DNA from: Clostridiaceae bacterium
GTDB lineage: Bacteria; Bacillota; Clostridia; Oscillospirales; Butyricicoccaceae
NCBI GenBank assembly: GCA_009911355.1
Contig: QXXE01000036.1
Location: 1 to 40,286, forward strand
Direction of reading: 5' to 3'
Length of the DNA: 40,286 nucleotides
Shown here: positions 6,761-14,582 of the stretch, one piece after another
Layout: each line of letters opens with the position of its first letter
How positions within the stretch are numbered: position 1 is the first letter of the stretch
The notes under the pieces: generated by a model
Seen by the model: only the letters and a program-made list of their open reading frames with translations
Database searches by the model: none
Told to the model about the DNA's origin: nothing
Translations under genes and position numbers: made by a program

Positions 6761-8095
6761 CTACCGCCGGAAAGGCGGCCCCTCGACCTTGCGCTCCATC
6801 GGGATGGTGATAACCAGCTCGAACACCCCCGGCCGCTGCTCAATGGAACAGGTTCCGTTCGCCCGCTCCGCAATCTCGCGCAGGATCGACAGCCCGTACC
6901 CATGCCGCGCCTTGTCCTCCTTCGTCGTTTCCAGCGTCGCAGGGATCTCCCGGTTGGTCCGGTTGGTGATCTGCACCATCAGCAGCCCCTTATCCGCACG
7001 CGCCCGCACCCAGACCGCGCGCTCCTCCGGGTCCCGCAGCTTTTCGCATGCCTCGATCGCATTGTCCAGCGCATTCGCAAACAATGCGCACAAATCCGTG
7101 GCCGACAGCGGCAGCTCCTCCGGCAGCACCACCGTAATGTCCCCCCGGATGCCTTTTTCCTCCATCAGTACGCTTTTCCCCGCAAGCACCGTGTTTACTA
7201 CCGTATTGCCGCAATACCGCTTGCCGACCGTCAGCCCCGGCCTGCTCATCAGCGATTCCAGATATCCCCGCGCTTTCTCCGGGCTGTCCAGCAGCCCCGA
7301 AAGCGCCTGCAAGTGGTTCGCCATATCGTGCCGCAGCCGCCGCACCTGGGTCTGCTCCTGCTCCAGATTCTGATAATACAGGTTTTGCAGCTCCCACATG
7401 TTTTCCTTCCGCCGCAGCGCTTCGTGCTGCGACAGCACCACCACCGTGTACAGCAGACCAAACAACGACATAATCACAACCGGCAGGATGCACATCGCCG
7501 CCCCCCGGAAAATGAAAATCTCCTGATCCGACGCATACCCGTGAGCGGGGTAGATGACCAGCACAAACAACGCAGCCGCAGGGGTCAGCGCAAGCAGGTC
7601 GAGCAGTGCCCAAAGCCGCGCCGACAGCAGCGGCCGCCCCTCGTCCGTGTCCGGCACGAACGCCCGCGCCGTCCGCGCCAGCAGCAGCCAGAACAGCACA
7701 CGGCACACAATCTGAAACACGCTGTAATGGATTTGCGTCCCCGGGAAGCTCAAAATGCCGTTGTCCATGATCGCGTTGAACGACATCATCATCGGGTACA
7801 GGATCAGGATCATCGTGAACCGCGCAATACGGCTCCCCTTCGTGCAGAACCACAGCGCCGCTACGAAAAACGGCAGGAAAGCCAAGATATTGAACGCATC
7901 CGCAATAAAAATGACCATCGAGCCGCCCACCAGCCCCGCAAGGAAAATCGCCGTGCGCGCCCACCATTTTTCCTGCACCTGCAGAAAACGGTCAACCGTG
8001 CGGTAAAACAGGAACCCATACGGCAGCGAAAACAACAGCCACAGGTGCCATTCGAACAGCCCCCGCCAGAACCCTTCATAAAATCCGGCCACCAT
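6761..8095 (-). CDS. AgrC-like sensor histidine kinase (GHKL)
   Basis: This 444-residue protein has an N-terminal membrane domain of about six or seven hydrophobic helices (residues 12-225), then a coiled linker and a GHKL kinase. His256 in LRHDMANHLQ is the expected phosphorylated residue. The ATPase has an N-box NALDNAIEACEKL (about 341) and a G-box HGYGLSIL (about 411). This architecture belongs to AgrC-type peptide-sensing kinases. The ATG at 8095 follows GGGAGG and lies one base after the stop of the LytTR regulator, so the two are translationally coupled. No AgrD-like peptide or AgrB-like processing protease was found nearby, so the signal is unknown. Confidence 0.9.
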   Translation of the reverse strand: MVAGFYEGFWRGLFEWHLWLLFSLPYGFLFYRTVDRFLQVQEKWWARTAIFLAGLVGGSMVIFIADAFNILAFLPFFVAALWFCTKGSRIARFTMILILYPMMMSFNAIMDNGILSFPGTQIHYSVFQIVCRVLFWLLLARTARAFVPDTDEGRPLLSARLWALLDLLALTPAAALFVLVIYPAHGYASDQEIFIFRGAAMCILPVVIMSLFGLLYTVVVLSQHEALRRKENMWELQNLYYQNLEQEQTQVRRLRHDMANHLQALSGLLDSPEKARGYLESLMSRPGLTVGKRYCGNTVVNTVLAGKSVLMEEKGIRGDITVVLPEELPLSATDLCALFANALDNAIEACEKLRDPEERAVWVRARADKGLLMVQITNRTNREIPATLETTKEDKARHGYGLSILREIAERANGTCSIEQRPGVFELVITIPMERKVEGPPFRR

Positions 8096-8096
8096 T

Positions 8097-8807
8097 TTAA
8101 CCTCCCAGCATGTGCCGCGTAAACGCCAGCAGCGCCTTCTGGTGGTTCGCTCGGCTGATCGGGAGCGCTTCCCCGCCGATATAAGCCGTGCTGCCCTCAA
8201 TGCGCTCGATCGCCTCCGTCCGCGCCAGATAGCGCTGGTGCAGCCGTATAAAGCCCTCCCCAAGCTCGGTTTCCGCGTCGTCCAGCCTGCCGTAATACGT
8301 ATACGTGCGCCCGGCAGCATACACCGTCACCACCCGCTTGTCGCTCATCAGGTACAAAATCTTATCCTTCGCAACCCGGAACAGCCCGTCCACGTTCTTG
8401 AATGTGAACATCCCAGGCGCAAGCCGGTGCATCTGCCCCAGCGCCCGCTGCATCACCTCGCGCAGCCGCGTATCCCGGCAGGGCTTGAGCACATAATCAA
8501 GCGCATTCACCGTATAACCGTCAAAAACATAATCCGCATAGCCGGTCACAAATACCAACACAAGGTTCCCATCCTGCGCGCGGATCCGTTTGGCCGTTTC
8601 CATGCCGTTTATCCCGCCCATTTCAATGTCCAGGAACAGCATATCCAGCTCTCCCGCATGCTTTTCCAGCCACCGCAGCACACCCTCCCCGGAGGAGAAC
8701 GCGAAAAACTGCGGTTCCTCGTTTTTGTCGCGCATCACCCGCTCGCACGCCAACTGCAAGCTTTCCCGCGCAGCGCTGTCATCGTCGCAAATGCCAATCC
8801 GAAGCAT
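8097..8807 (-). CDS. LytTR-family response regulator
   Basis: This 236-residue protein has a receiver domain (residues 1-120) followed by a LytTR DNA-binding domain (about 130-235). The receiver carries the acidic pocket DDD at 8-10, the phospho-acceptor Asp60 in LFLDIE, the conserved Thr in FVTGYADY and Lys in YVLKPC. LytTR domains bind direct repeats about 21 bp apart. AGGAGG precedes the ATG. It is the partner of the kinase gene directly downstream. The SUKH-like gene ends 41 bp upstream on the same strand, so the regulator is probably co-transcribed with it. Confidence 0.93.
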   Translation of the reverse strand: MLRIGICDDDSAARESLQLACERVMRDKNEEPQFFAFSSGEGVLRWLEKHAGELDMLFLDIEMGGINGMETAKRIRAQDGNLVLVFVTGYADYVFDGYTVNALDYVLKPCRDTRLREVMQRALGQMHRLAPGMFTFKNVDGLFRVAKDKILYLMSDKRVVTVYAAGRTYTYYGRLDDAETELGEGFIRLHQRYLARTEAIERIEGSTAYIGGEALPISRANHQKALLAFTRHMLGG

Positions 8808-8848
8808 CCGAACCCCTCCTTTCCTCTTCCTGCGGTTCCAGGCAGTAC

Positions 8849-9421
8849 TTATACAATATCCGGCTCACACATCCTGCGCCAAAAGCATTTCCGCTCGCGC
8901 ACCGCCCGCCGGTCAACCTCCTTCAACCGTTCCAAAACCGGCTTATACCATTCTCCGTGGTCAAACAGGCTGAACGCCGGGTCGGCTTCCAGCCGCCTCC
9001 CTACCTCCGCGCGCAGCTGCGGATAGAAATCCAGCCAGAGCCCCAGGCAGTCTACAAACTGCCGAAGGCTGTCATTCACAAAATAAAACACCGATAACGC
9101 ATAACCACAGTCATCCGTAACCTGAATTTGCTGCACCGATTGGAATTTTAAGCTGACCGCCAATTCCCCCATCACACCTAAGGACGCGATTTGCAAATAA
9201 TCATGCCGTAAATAAGGGTAACGCTTTATAACCGGCCGCTTTAAAAAGGTAATCTGGTCGTTTGGTGTAATTTCCAGCCCATCAGAAGCCGGGAGCCCCG
9301 TTTCCGTTAGAAATCCTATGATTTCCACCGGAAGCCCCAACGCTTCCAAGCCCCCTTTTTCAAACGGCGCCAGCGAATCCCTGTATTCCCGTGAAATTCC
9401 AATTTCCACCGTCCGCCTCAT
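8849..9421 (-). CDS. SUKH-4-like protein
   Basis: This soluble protein of about 190 residues has the pattern of the SUKH-4 branch of the SUKH (SMI1/KNR4) superfamily: an early FLTETGLPAS motif, a central block DYLQIASLGVMGELAVSL, a strand IQVTDDCGYALSVFYFVNDSLRQFVDCLGLW, and a C-terminal helix. Many SUKH proteins are immunity factors against polymorphic or contact-dependent toxins, but no toxin gene is adjacent. The start is uncertain: ATG 9421 directly abuts GGGGAGG, while TTG 9430 has AAAGG at 8-nt spacing. It lies between the XRE regulator (13 bp after its stop) and the LytTR/AgrC pair. The family call rests on motif recognition only. Confidence 0.7.
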   Translation of the reverse strand: MRRTVEIGISREYRDSLAPFEKGGLEALGLPVEIIGFLTETGLPASDGLEITPNDQITFLKRPVIKRYPYLRHDYLQIASLGVMGELAVSLKFQSVQQIQVTDDCGYALSVFYFVNDSLRQFVDCLGLWLDFYPQLRAEVGRRLEADPAFSLFDHGEWYKPVLERLKEVDRRAVRERKCFWRRMCEPDIV

Positions 9422-9434
9422 CCTCCCCAAAGAA

Positions 9435-9755
9435 TCAGCCTTTCCCCTGAAGCTCGGCCAGCTTTTTCATCTGTTCTAACGCGCAGTCCTGAAACGCCGG
9501 CTTTAACGACTGGAAAACAGACAGGATTTCATCACATTTTTGATCCGCATCCGTATGAAACCCCGTCTCAAGCAGCCGGTCGCCCGACGTTTGCAGGATA
9601 TGCGCCAGCTGCTTGATCTTTTCAACATCCGGCTGCCTTTTGCCGGTTTCATATCCGCAATAGGTGCTTTTGCTGACCCCCATCCGGTCAGCAACCAGCT
9701 GCTGCGTGTAGCCCATGCGCAGCCTCGCTATTTTCAGCTGCTCCGGAAATCCCAT
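9435..9755 (-). CDS. XRE-family helix-turn-helix regulator
   Basis: This protein of about 106 residues has a Cro/C1-type HTH at the N terminus (QLKIARLRMGYTQQLVADRMGVSKSTYCGYETGKRQPD). A C-terminal helical tail (about 70-106) may mediate dimerisation. The start chosen is the ATG at 9755, with GGGGTG five bases upstream; an ATG ten codons earlier lacks a ribosome site. It is the first gene of a probable four-gene operon with the SUKH-like protein, the response regulator and the kinase. The recognition helix GVSKSTYC is nearly shared with the divergently encoded small HTH protein at 10012 (GVSRSTYC), which suggests overlapping operators. Confidence 0.9.
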   Translation of the reverse strand: MGFPEQLKIARLRMGYTQQLVADRMGVSKSTYCGYETGKRQPDVEKIKQLAHILQTSGDRLLETGFHTDADQKCDEILSVFQSLKPAFQDCALEQMKKLAELQGKG

Positions 9756-9893
9756 AGATTCACCCCATTCCACTGGCATACTCATCGTCCAAGCACTCGA
9801 AAACCGGTAACGCCCGGCGGTTAGTCCGGCGCGCGCGCCGCGCTGCCGTCCCCCGCCTTGCCGCGCCCTTTTTACCGATCCCCAGGCACATCG

Positions 9894-9922
9894 ACTATAA
9901 CACCGTGTTCGCGAAATGTCAA
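9894..9922 (-). promoter_or_regulatory. Promoter of the XRE-SUKH-LytTR-kinase operon
   Basis: On the minus strand TTGACA (9922-9917) and TATAGT (9899-9894) are 17 bp apart. Dyads AACAC-C-GTGTT (9899-9909), TTCGCGAA (9908-9915) and GAAAT-N8-ATTTC (9913-9930) overlap the promoter and are candidate operators. Confidence 0.8.
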
Positions 9923-9940
9923 CAAATTTCCCAAAAGCTA

Positions 9941-9969
9941 TTGACTAGTTGGCGTTATGCGTATATAAT
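9941..9969 (+). promoter_or_regulatory. Promoter of the small divergent HTH gene
   Basis: TTGACT (9941-9946) and TATAAT (9964-9969) are 17 bp apart. The two divergent -35 boxes are only 18 bp apart, so one bound repressor could affect both. Confidence 0.8.
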
Positions 9970-10011
9970 GAAGGAAAAATCGGCATATCGCCCACAAGGA
10001 GTTGAACAGCC

Positions 10012-10245
10012 ATGTATGCAAATTTATTAGGGCAAAAGGCGTATTTCCATCTCACCAATGAGGATATGGGGAATATCATCGGCGTAAGCCGCAGCACTTA
10101 CTGCCTGAAAATACGGAACGGGAGCTTTTGGCCCAGCGAGTGCCAGGCATTTTGCAGGTACTTCAATAAATCGTTTGCCTACTTGTTTGCTTCCGAAGCA
10201 GAAGCTGGAAACGGCAGCGGCCGGCATCCCACAAACGTCCGATAA
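10012..10245 (+). CDS. Small helix-turn-helix protein (Cro-like)
   Basis: This 77-residue protein is almost entirely one HTH domain: NLLGQKAYFHLTNEDMGNIIGVSRSTYCLKIRNGSFWPSE, then a short helix. It begins at ATG with AAGGAG upstream and has its own strong promoter. It is divergent from the XRE gene, and both share the GVS[KR]STYC recognition-helix sequence, as in CI/Cro-type switches of phages and mobile elements. Length and fold fit a small XRE/Cro regulator, but no exact family could be assigned. Bases 10246-10422 hold nothing else I can support. Confidence 0.75.
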   Translation: MYANLLGQKAYFHLTNEDMGNIIGVSRSTYCLKIRNGSFWPSECQAFCRYFNKSFAYLFASEAEAGNGSGRHPTNVR

Positions 10246-10401
10246 CTACATACCCCGGAACAAACCGGCTGTTCCCAAAACGCTGCCGCTTCCCGTCCCC
10301 CATTCTACCACGCAGGGCTGTCCCCGGCAAGCGCCCGCAAACCAAACTTTACATCATATCCGCCAAGCTTGACGTGCCTTCCTGAAAATGACGGTGAACG
10401 C

Positions 10402-10413
10402 GTCAAATTTGAC
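10402..10413. promoter_or_regulatory. Palindrome upstream of traX-like gene
   Basis: GTCAAATTTGAC is a perfect 12-bp palindrome 9 bp upstream of the proposed -35, a suitable position for a regulator site. The regulator is unknown. Confidence 0.45.
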
Positions 10414-10422
10414 ACAGGGCGT

Positions 10423-10451
10423 TTGCCTCCTCCGAAAACCCCTGCTATGCT
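10423..10451 (+). promoter_or_regulatory. Candidate traX-like gene promoter
   Basis: TTGCCT (10423-10428) and TATGCT (10446-10451) are 17 bp apart. TATGCT also serves as the -10 in the dedA and pheB promoters of this window. Confidence 0.5.
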
Positions 10452-10483
10452 GGAGTCAAGAAACACACAAGGAGACGAAAGCC

Positions 10484-11188
10484 ATGACCCAAACCTTGGA
10501 AAGCCCCAAGCTGCAAACCAACCTGGACACCAGCTTCCTAAAGCTGGTTGCCTGCGCGGCGATGCTTGTCGACCACATCGGCGGGGCCCTTTTCCCGGAA
10601 ATGCAGGTTTTCCGCATTATCGGGCGCATCGCATTCCCGCTGTTCTGCTACTGCATGACCGTCGGGCTGCTCTACACCCACGATATCAAGCGGTATCTGC
10701 TGCGGCTCGGCATTTTTGCGCTGGCGTCCCAGCCGTTCTACCTGTTTGCGTTCCATCCCCACGACTGGATGCAGGAATTTGCCAACTGGAACATCTTTTT
10801 CACCCTCTTCATCAGCCTTACTGCCCTATGGGCCTTCAAGGAACGCAAATGGCTGCTTTTTGCGGCCGCATTCTTCGTCATCTCCTGGTGGAACTTTGAC
10901 TACAGCGCGAACGGCATCCTGCTGATGCTCATCTTCTACCTCTTCCGGGAAAAGCCGTGGATCGGGCTTGGGCTGAACCTCCTGTTCTGGCTGCCCTGCC
11001 TGATGAACGGCGGCGAGCTTGCAATCGGCGCGTATACCTTCGACCGCCAGATATTCGCGGCACTCTCCCTCCCGCTCATCTACTGCCACACCAATTTCCA
11101 TCCCAAAATCCCCAAATACGTATTTTATGGGTTCTATCCGGCGCATTTGCTGGCAATCGGGCTGATCCGGCTGGCGCTGCACCGTTAA
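10484..11188 (+). CDS. TraX family membrane protein
   Basis: This 234-residue protein with about eight hydrophobic helices carries the TraX-family opening DTSFLKLVACAAMLVDHIGGALFPEMQVFRIIGRIAFPLFCYCMTVGL. In the F plasmid TraX acetylates pilin, but chromosomal Firmicutes homologues are common and their substrate is unknown. They resemble membrane acyltransferases acting on envelope components. The ATG at 10484 has AAGGAG upstream; the longer upstream frame is not family-like. A type A repeat follows, then BceAB-type transporter genes on the same strand with no clear promoter between, so read-through is possible. Confidence 0.85.
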   Translation: MTQTLESPKLQTNLDTSFLKLVACAAMLVDHIGGALFPEMQVFRIIGRIAFPLFCYCMTVGLLYTHDIKRYLLRLGIFALASQPFYLFAFHPHDWMQEFANWNIFFTLFISLTALWAFKERKWLLFAAAFFVISWWNFDYSANGILLMLIFYLFREKPWIGLGLNLLFWLPCLMNGGELAIGAYTFDRQIFAALSLPLIYCHTNFHPKIPKYVFYGFYPAHLLAIGLIRLALHR

Positions 11189-11190
11189 CC

Positions 11191-11385
11191 CCCGTCCCGC
11201 CCGCAGGCGAGAGAGATGCGCAGCATCTCGGGGGCTGGGGCGAAAGCCCCAGCGGGTGCAGGGCAGAGCCCTGCCGCCTGTCCGGCGTGAGGACCGCCCG
11301 CCGCGTAGGCGCAGGGGTGCCGGGGCAGAGCCCCGTGAGCTGCTGCCGCGCAGGGCGCCCGTCCCAAGGAGGGGCCAAAACCACC
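11191..11385 (-). repeat. Dispersed modular repeat, type A, inverted
   Basis: An inverted core (11195-11210) is followed by the hairpins GAGATGC-GCA-GCATCTC, CTGGGGC-GAAA-GCCCCAG and GCAGGGC/GCCCTGC. A GCCGGGGC/GCCCCG-like hairpin and further GC-rich units follow. The GAAA loop here equals the GTAA loop of the other type A copies when all are read in the same sense; both are GNRA tetraloops. Confidence 0.8.
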
Positions 11386-11409
11386 ACCATACTGAAAGGA
11401 GCAATTACC

Positions 11410-12156
11410 ATGCTTACCATTACCGACCTCCACAAATCCTACCAGACCGCCCAGGCTTCCTACGAAGTCCTGAAAGGCGTCTCCTTCCACATCGGCGAGG
11501 GCGAATTTGTCGCCGTCATGGGCCCCTCCGGCTCCGGTAAAACCACTCTGCTCAGCTGCATTTCCTGCTACATCCCGTTCGACAAAGGCCAGATCAGCCT
11601 CGGCGGGCAGCAGCTTGCCAAGCTCCCCGAGCACGATCTCGCCCAGGTGCGCAACCAAAAGCTCGGCTTCGTCTTTCAGGACTTCATGCTGCTCGACGGG
11701 CTGACCATCCGCGAAAACATCATCCTCCCGCGCATCATCGCAGGCCGCACCGGCGGCGATATGGAAGAAAGCGCCGCCCGCCTGATGCAGCTGTTCGGCA
11801 TCTCACACATCGCAGGCAAGTACCCCGCCGAGGTCTCCGGCGGCGAAAAACAGCGCACCGCCGTCGCCCGCGCGCTCATCAACAACCCCTACCTGATCTT
11901 AGCCGACGAGCCGACCGGCAACCTCGATTCCAAATCCAGCCGCGCAGTCATCGGCGCCTTCCAGGAAGCCAAGAAACGCCTCGGCGCAACCATCTTCATG
12001 GTCACCCACGACAGCTTTTCGGCCTCTTTCTGCGACCGCGTCATTCTCCTCAAGGACGGCGCCGTCTGCCGCGAGCTCCAAAACCCCGGCGGCCGGCGCG
12101 AATTCCAGGACCAGCTGCTCGACGCAATCCGCGAAATGAACGGGACGGAGGAGTGA
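11410..12156 (+). CDS. ABC transporter ATP-binding protein, BceA type
   Basis: This 248-residue ATPase of the MacB/LolD/BceA group has Walker A GPSGSGKTT (residues 38-46), a Q-loop in FVFQDFMLLDGLTIREN, signature VSGGEKQR (about 142), Walker B LILADEPTGNLDSK and the switch His in VTHDSF. It starts at the ATG at 11410 after AAAGGAG, and the permease follows 6 bp later. Such pairs sense and detoxify antimicrobial peptides that bind lipid II cycle intermediates, such as bacitracin. No BceRS-type two-component genes are adjacent, so regulation may come from elsewhere. Confidence 0.9.
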   Translation: MLTITDLHKSYQTAQASYEVLKGVSFHIGEGEFVAVMGPSGSGKTTLLSCISCYIPFDKGQISLGGQQLAKLPEHDLAQVRNQKLGFVFQDFMLLDGLTIRENIILPRIIAGRTGGDMEESAARLMQLFGISHIAGKYPAEVSGGEKQRTAVARALINNPYLILADEPTGNLDSKSSRAVIGAFQEAKKRLGATIFMVTHDSFSASFCDRVILLKDGAVCRELQNPGGRREFQDQLLDAIREMNGTEE

Positions 12157-12162
12157 TAACCC

Positions 12163-14256
12163 ATGACATTCCAGAAGCTTTACAGCGGGCTCCGGCGCAA
12201 AAACCACAAAAATTATGCGCTCCTGATGCTCTGCGACTTTATTTCCGTGCTGCTGATTACCTCCTATGCGGTGGTGATCTGCTCGCCGACCATACTGAAT
12301 ATGCTGCCTGAGGGCGGCGACTCGCGCAAGCAGCTCTATATGATCTTCGCACTGGCCGTGATCGGCTGCGCAGCGTTTACCCTGTACGCCGCGGGCCTGT
12401 TCTTCCGCTTTAAATCGCGTGAAATGGGGACGTTTTTGGCGCTCGGCGCTCCCAAGTCGCTGCTGCGGAAGGCGCTCTATCAAGAGCTCGCGCTGATTTC
12501 CGTGCTCTCCTGCGCGGCAGGCGCAGTATGCGGCGTGCCGCTTGCGCTGGGCATCTGGCAGCTGTTCCGGATCGTCCTCATCGATACCGCGGACATGGTT
12601 TTCCATATCAGCGCAAATGCCTTCCTGTATTCCGCAGCGTTCTCGGCGTTCGTCATCCTTGCGCTGTTCGTGATGGCTGCACAGTTCATCCGGCGCACAA
12701 ACATCATAGATATCGTCAACGAGCAGCGGAAAAGCGAGCCTGTGCGCTGCATCCCCCGCTGGTGCGGCTGGGCGGGCATCCTGCTGAGCGTTTTCGGCGG
12801 CGTCGCGGGCTACTTCGCGCCAAACGTGTCCATCCGTACCTTCCACTACTACCCCGGCGCATGGATTTACATGTTCTACCTCCCCCTGCTCGCAGGCATC
12901 TATATGATCCTGCTGCACACGGTCGTCAACGGCTGGCGCGGCGGCAAGGGCTACTACAAAAATATCATCACCCACTCCATGATGAAATTCCAGGGGCGGC
13001 AGACGGTCAATAACATGTTGGTCATGACCCTGCTGCTGGCGGGCGCGTATTTCGCATCCTTCTACACCCCGACCATGATGATGAGCCAAATTTTAGCCAC
13101 CAACGCGCTGCATTTTGACAACCTGCTGCACTGGCAGGCCGATCAGGACGCGCCCACCCGCGAGGAAATTTTCGCGATGGCAGCGGAGGAAGGCGTGGAA
13201 ATCACCGATTACCGCGAGGCCGAATGCGTCCTGCTGGGCGGGGACGGCGAGCTGACAATCGAGGAGGGCCGGAGCTGGCACGCGGAGTACCGGGAAGTCC
13301 TTGACGGCAGGCTGTTCTTCTCCGCGTCGGCTTTCCGGCAGCTCACCGGGGAAGCGCCCGAGCTCGCCCCCGGCGAAGCCTGCACCTTTAAGAATTTCGA
13401 CGGCTCTGAGCCGCAGTACGGCGACGACTACGGCCTGACGCTTGTCACAAACACCATCACCGGCGAGCGCCTGCCCGTCGAGGTGACCTGCGACCTCCAA
13501 TACACTGAGTTTGGCAGCCAGGCCCTGATTTTAAACGACGCGGACTATGCAAGGCTTGCCGCCGGCCTGCCGGACACCTACAAGGAGCGCTGGGCCGGGT
13601 TCAATGTCGCCAACGTGGACGGCAGCTACCGTTTCTCGCGGCGGCTGTACGACGAGTTCCTCTCGCGCATGGGGCCGGAAACCTACCATTCGAAATCATG
13701 GAACCTGGTTGCAAAGGAAGCCCGTGAAAAAGAGGACGGCGAATACTATATCGAACAATGGGAGGGGGACAGCTTCAGCTTTGAAAAACGCCACTCGGTC
13801 TCCTTCCGCCTGGACGCCAAGTATAAGCCCCTGTCCCGCATCATGGAACGCGCCGACAAATTGCAGATGATGGCGGTCTTTGTCACGGTGTTCCTGTATA
13901 TCGCGGTCGTGTGCTACCTGTCGGTCATCCTGATCGGCTACACGCGGTGCAAATCGATCGCCCTGAACAACCGGCAGGTATATGAGGACCTGCGGCGGCT
14001 GGGCGCTGACCGGGGATACCTCTTCCACTCGGTGCGCGGGCAGGTCTCGAAGGTCTACTTGATCCCGGCGGCCGTCGGCACCTCGGCGATTTACGCGCTT
14101 TATAGTATGATCCTGTTTTCTAACGATGGGAGGCTCGCTTCCGGCGAAATCGCCGCGCTGCTCGCCTGTGCGGCAATCCTGGCGGCGCTGAGCGCCGTAC
14201 TCTGGGCCTGCTACCGGTACACGCTGAAATCGGTCTGCAAGACGCTGGACATCTGA
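12163..14256 (+). CDS. FtsX-like permease, BceB type
   Basis: This 697-residue permease has the BceB architecture. Seven hydrophobic helices occupy the first 305 residues (starting near 20, 60, 110, 150, 200, 230 and 285). A large extracellular domain of about 250 residues (310-565) follows, then three C-terminal helices (about 570, 630 and 660). The single large external domain distinguishes it from FtsX or MacB proteins, and in BceAB systems it recognises the peptide antibiotic complex. It is coupled to the ATPase gene with a 6-bp gap. The peptide substrate cannot be predicted. Bases 14257-14582 hold promoter and operator sequences but no supported gene. Confidence 0.9.
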   Translation: MTFQKLYSGLRRKNHKNYALLMLCDFISVLLITSYAVVICSPTILNMLPEGGDSRKQLYMIFALAVIGCAAFTLYAAGLFFRFKSREMGTFLALGAPKSLLRKALYQELALISVLSCAAGAVCGVPLALGIWQLFRIVLIDTADMVFHISANAFLYSAAFSAFVILALFVMAAQFIRRTNIIDIVNEQRKSEPVRCIPRWCGWAGILLSVFGGVAGYFAPNVSIRTFHYYPGAWIYMFYLPLLAGIYMILLHTVVNGWRGGKGYYKNIITHSMMKFQGRQTVNNMLVMTLLLAGAYFASFYTPTMMMSQILATNALHFDNLLHWQADQDAPTREEIFAMAAEEGVEITDYREAECVLLGGDGELTIEEGRSWHAEYREVLDGRLFFSASAFRQLTGEAPELAPGEACTFKNFDGSEPQYGDDYGLTLVTNTITGERLPVEVTCDLQYTEFGSQALILNDADYARLAAGLPDTYKERWAGFNVANVDGSYRFSRRLYDEFLSRMGPETYHSKSWNLVAKEAREKEDGEYYIEQWEGDSFSFEKRHSVSFRLDAKYKPLSRIMERADKLQMMAVFVTVFLYIAVVCYLSVILIGYTRCKSIALNNRQVYEDLRRLGADRGYLFHSVRGQVSKVYLIPAAVGTSAIYALYSMILFSNDGRLASGEIAALLACAAILAALSAVLWACYRYTLKSVCKTLDI

Positions 14257-14374
14257 GCCGCGCTGCGGCTGGGCCCCCTCTCCCGGCAAGGAACAGCGGC
14301 AATGGATTGCCGCTGTTCGGCCTGCATCCAGCCATATCAGCCGCCGGGTCCGTATGGAAATCTTTCAAAAGTGT

Positions 14375-14415
14375 AAGATTCCGGAAAGATTTCTGTAAGA
14401 TTGATGTGCTACAAT
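14375..14415 (+). promoter_or_regulatory. Direct-repeat array and -10 box
   Basis: AAGATT occurs at 14375, 14386 and 14397, exactly 11 bp apart, followed by TACAAT (14410-14415). Helical-phase direct repeats overlapping the -35 region are the usual layout of OmpR/PhoB-family sites. No gene starts immediately downstream, so this may be an upstream promoter of dedA. Confidence 0.5.
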
Positions 14416-14478
14416 GGAAGCAGGAGGCCCTCTAGTCCCCCAAAGCTTATCATCCTTTGAAGCAATTTTTGCGAAACC

Positions 14479-14516
14479 CTTAAATTTTCTTATGGAAATC
14501 TTAAGATTCGATTAAA
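14479..14516 (+). promoter_or_regulatory. Second direct-repeat array upstream of dedA
   Basis: CTTA motifs lie at 14479, 14489 and 14500 (10-11 bp spacing), followed by a related GATTAAA. The array ends just before the -35 of the dedA promoter, consistent with activation by an OmpR-family regulator. Confidence 0.45.
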
Positions 14517-14520
14517 CCCC

Positions 14521-14549
14521 TTGTTTTCCCCCCATCCCTGCGGTATGCT
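14521..14549 (+). promoter_or_regulatory. dedA promoter
   Basis: TTGTTT (14521-14526) and TATGCT (14544-14549) are 17 bp apart. The start codon is about 27 nt beyond the expected transcription start. Confidence 0.55.
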
Positions 14550-14582
14550 GGGGGCACAGAAAAATGGAAGGAACGATGCAAA

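Noticed and set aside
8095..8320. Longer N terminus for the AgrC-like kinase
   Set aside because: The upstream extension overlaps the response regulator gene in another frame and is Arg-rich. The ATG at 8095 has a strong ribosome site and is coupled to the regulator stop.
11899..13089. Minus-strand open frame of 396 codons opposite bceAB
   Set aside because: It is a shadow of the BceA/BceB coding frames with His/Asp/Arg-rich low-similarity composition.
14403..14480. Leader peptide downstream of the TACAAT box
   Set aside because: GGAGG at 14423 is not followed by a suitably spaced start codon, and the TTG-started octapeptide near 14457 has no ribosome site.
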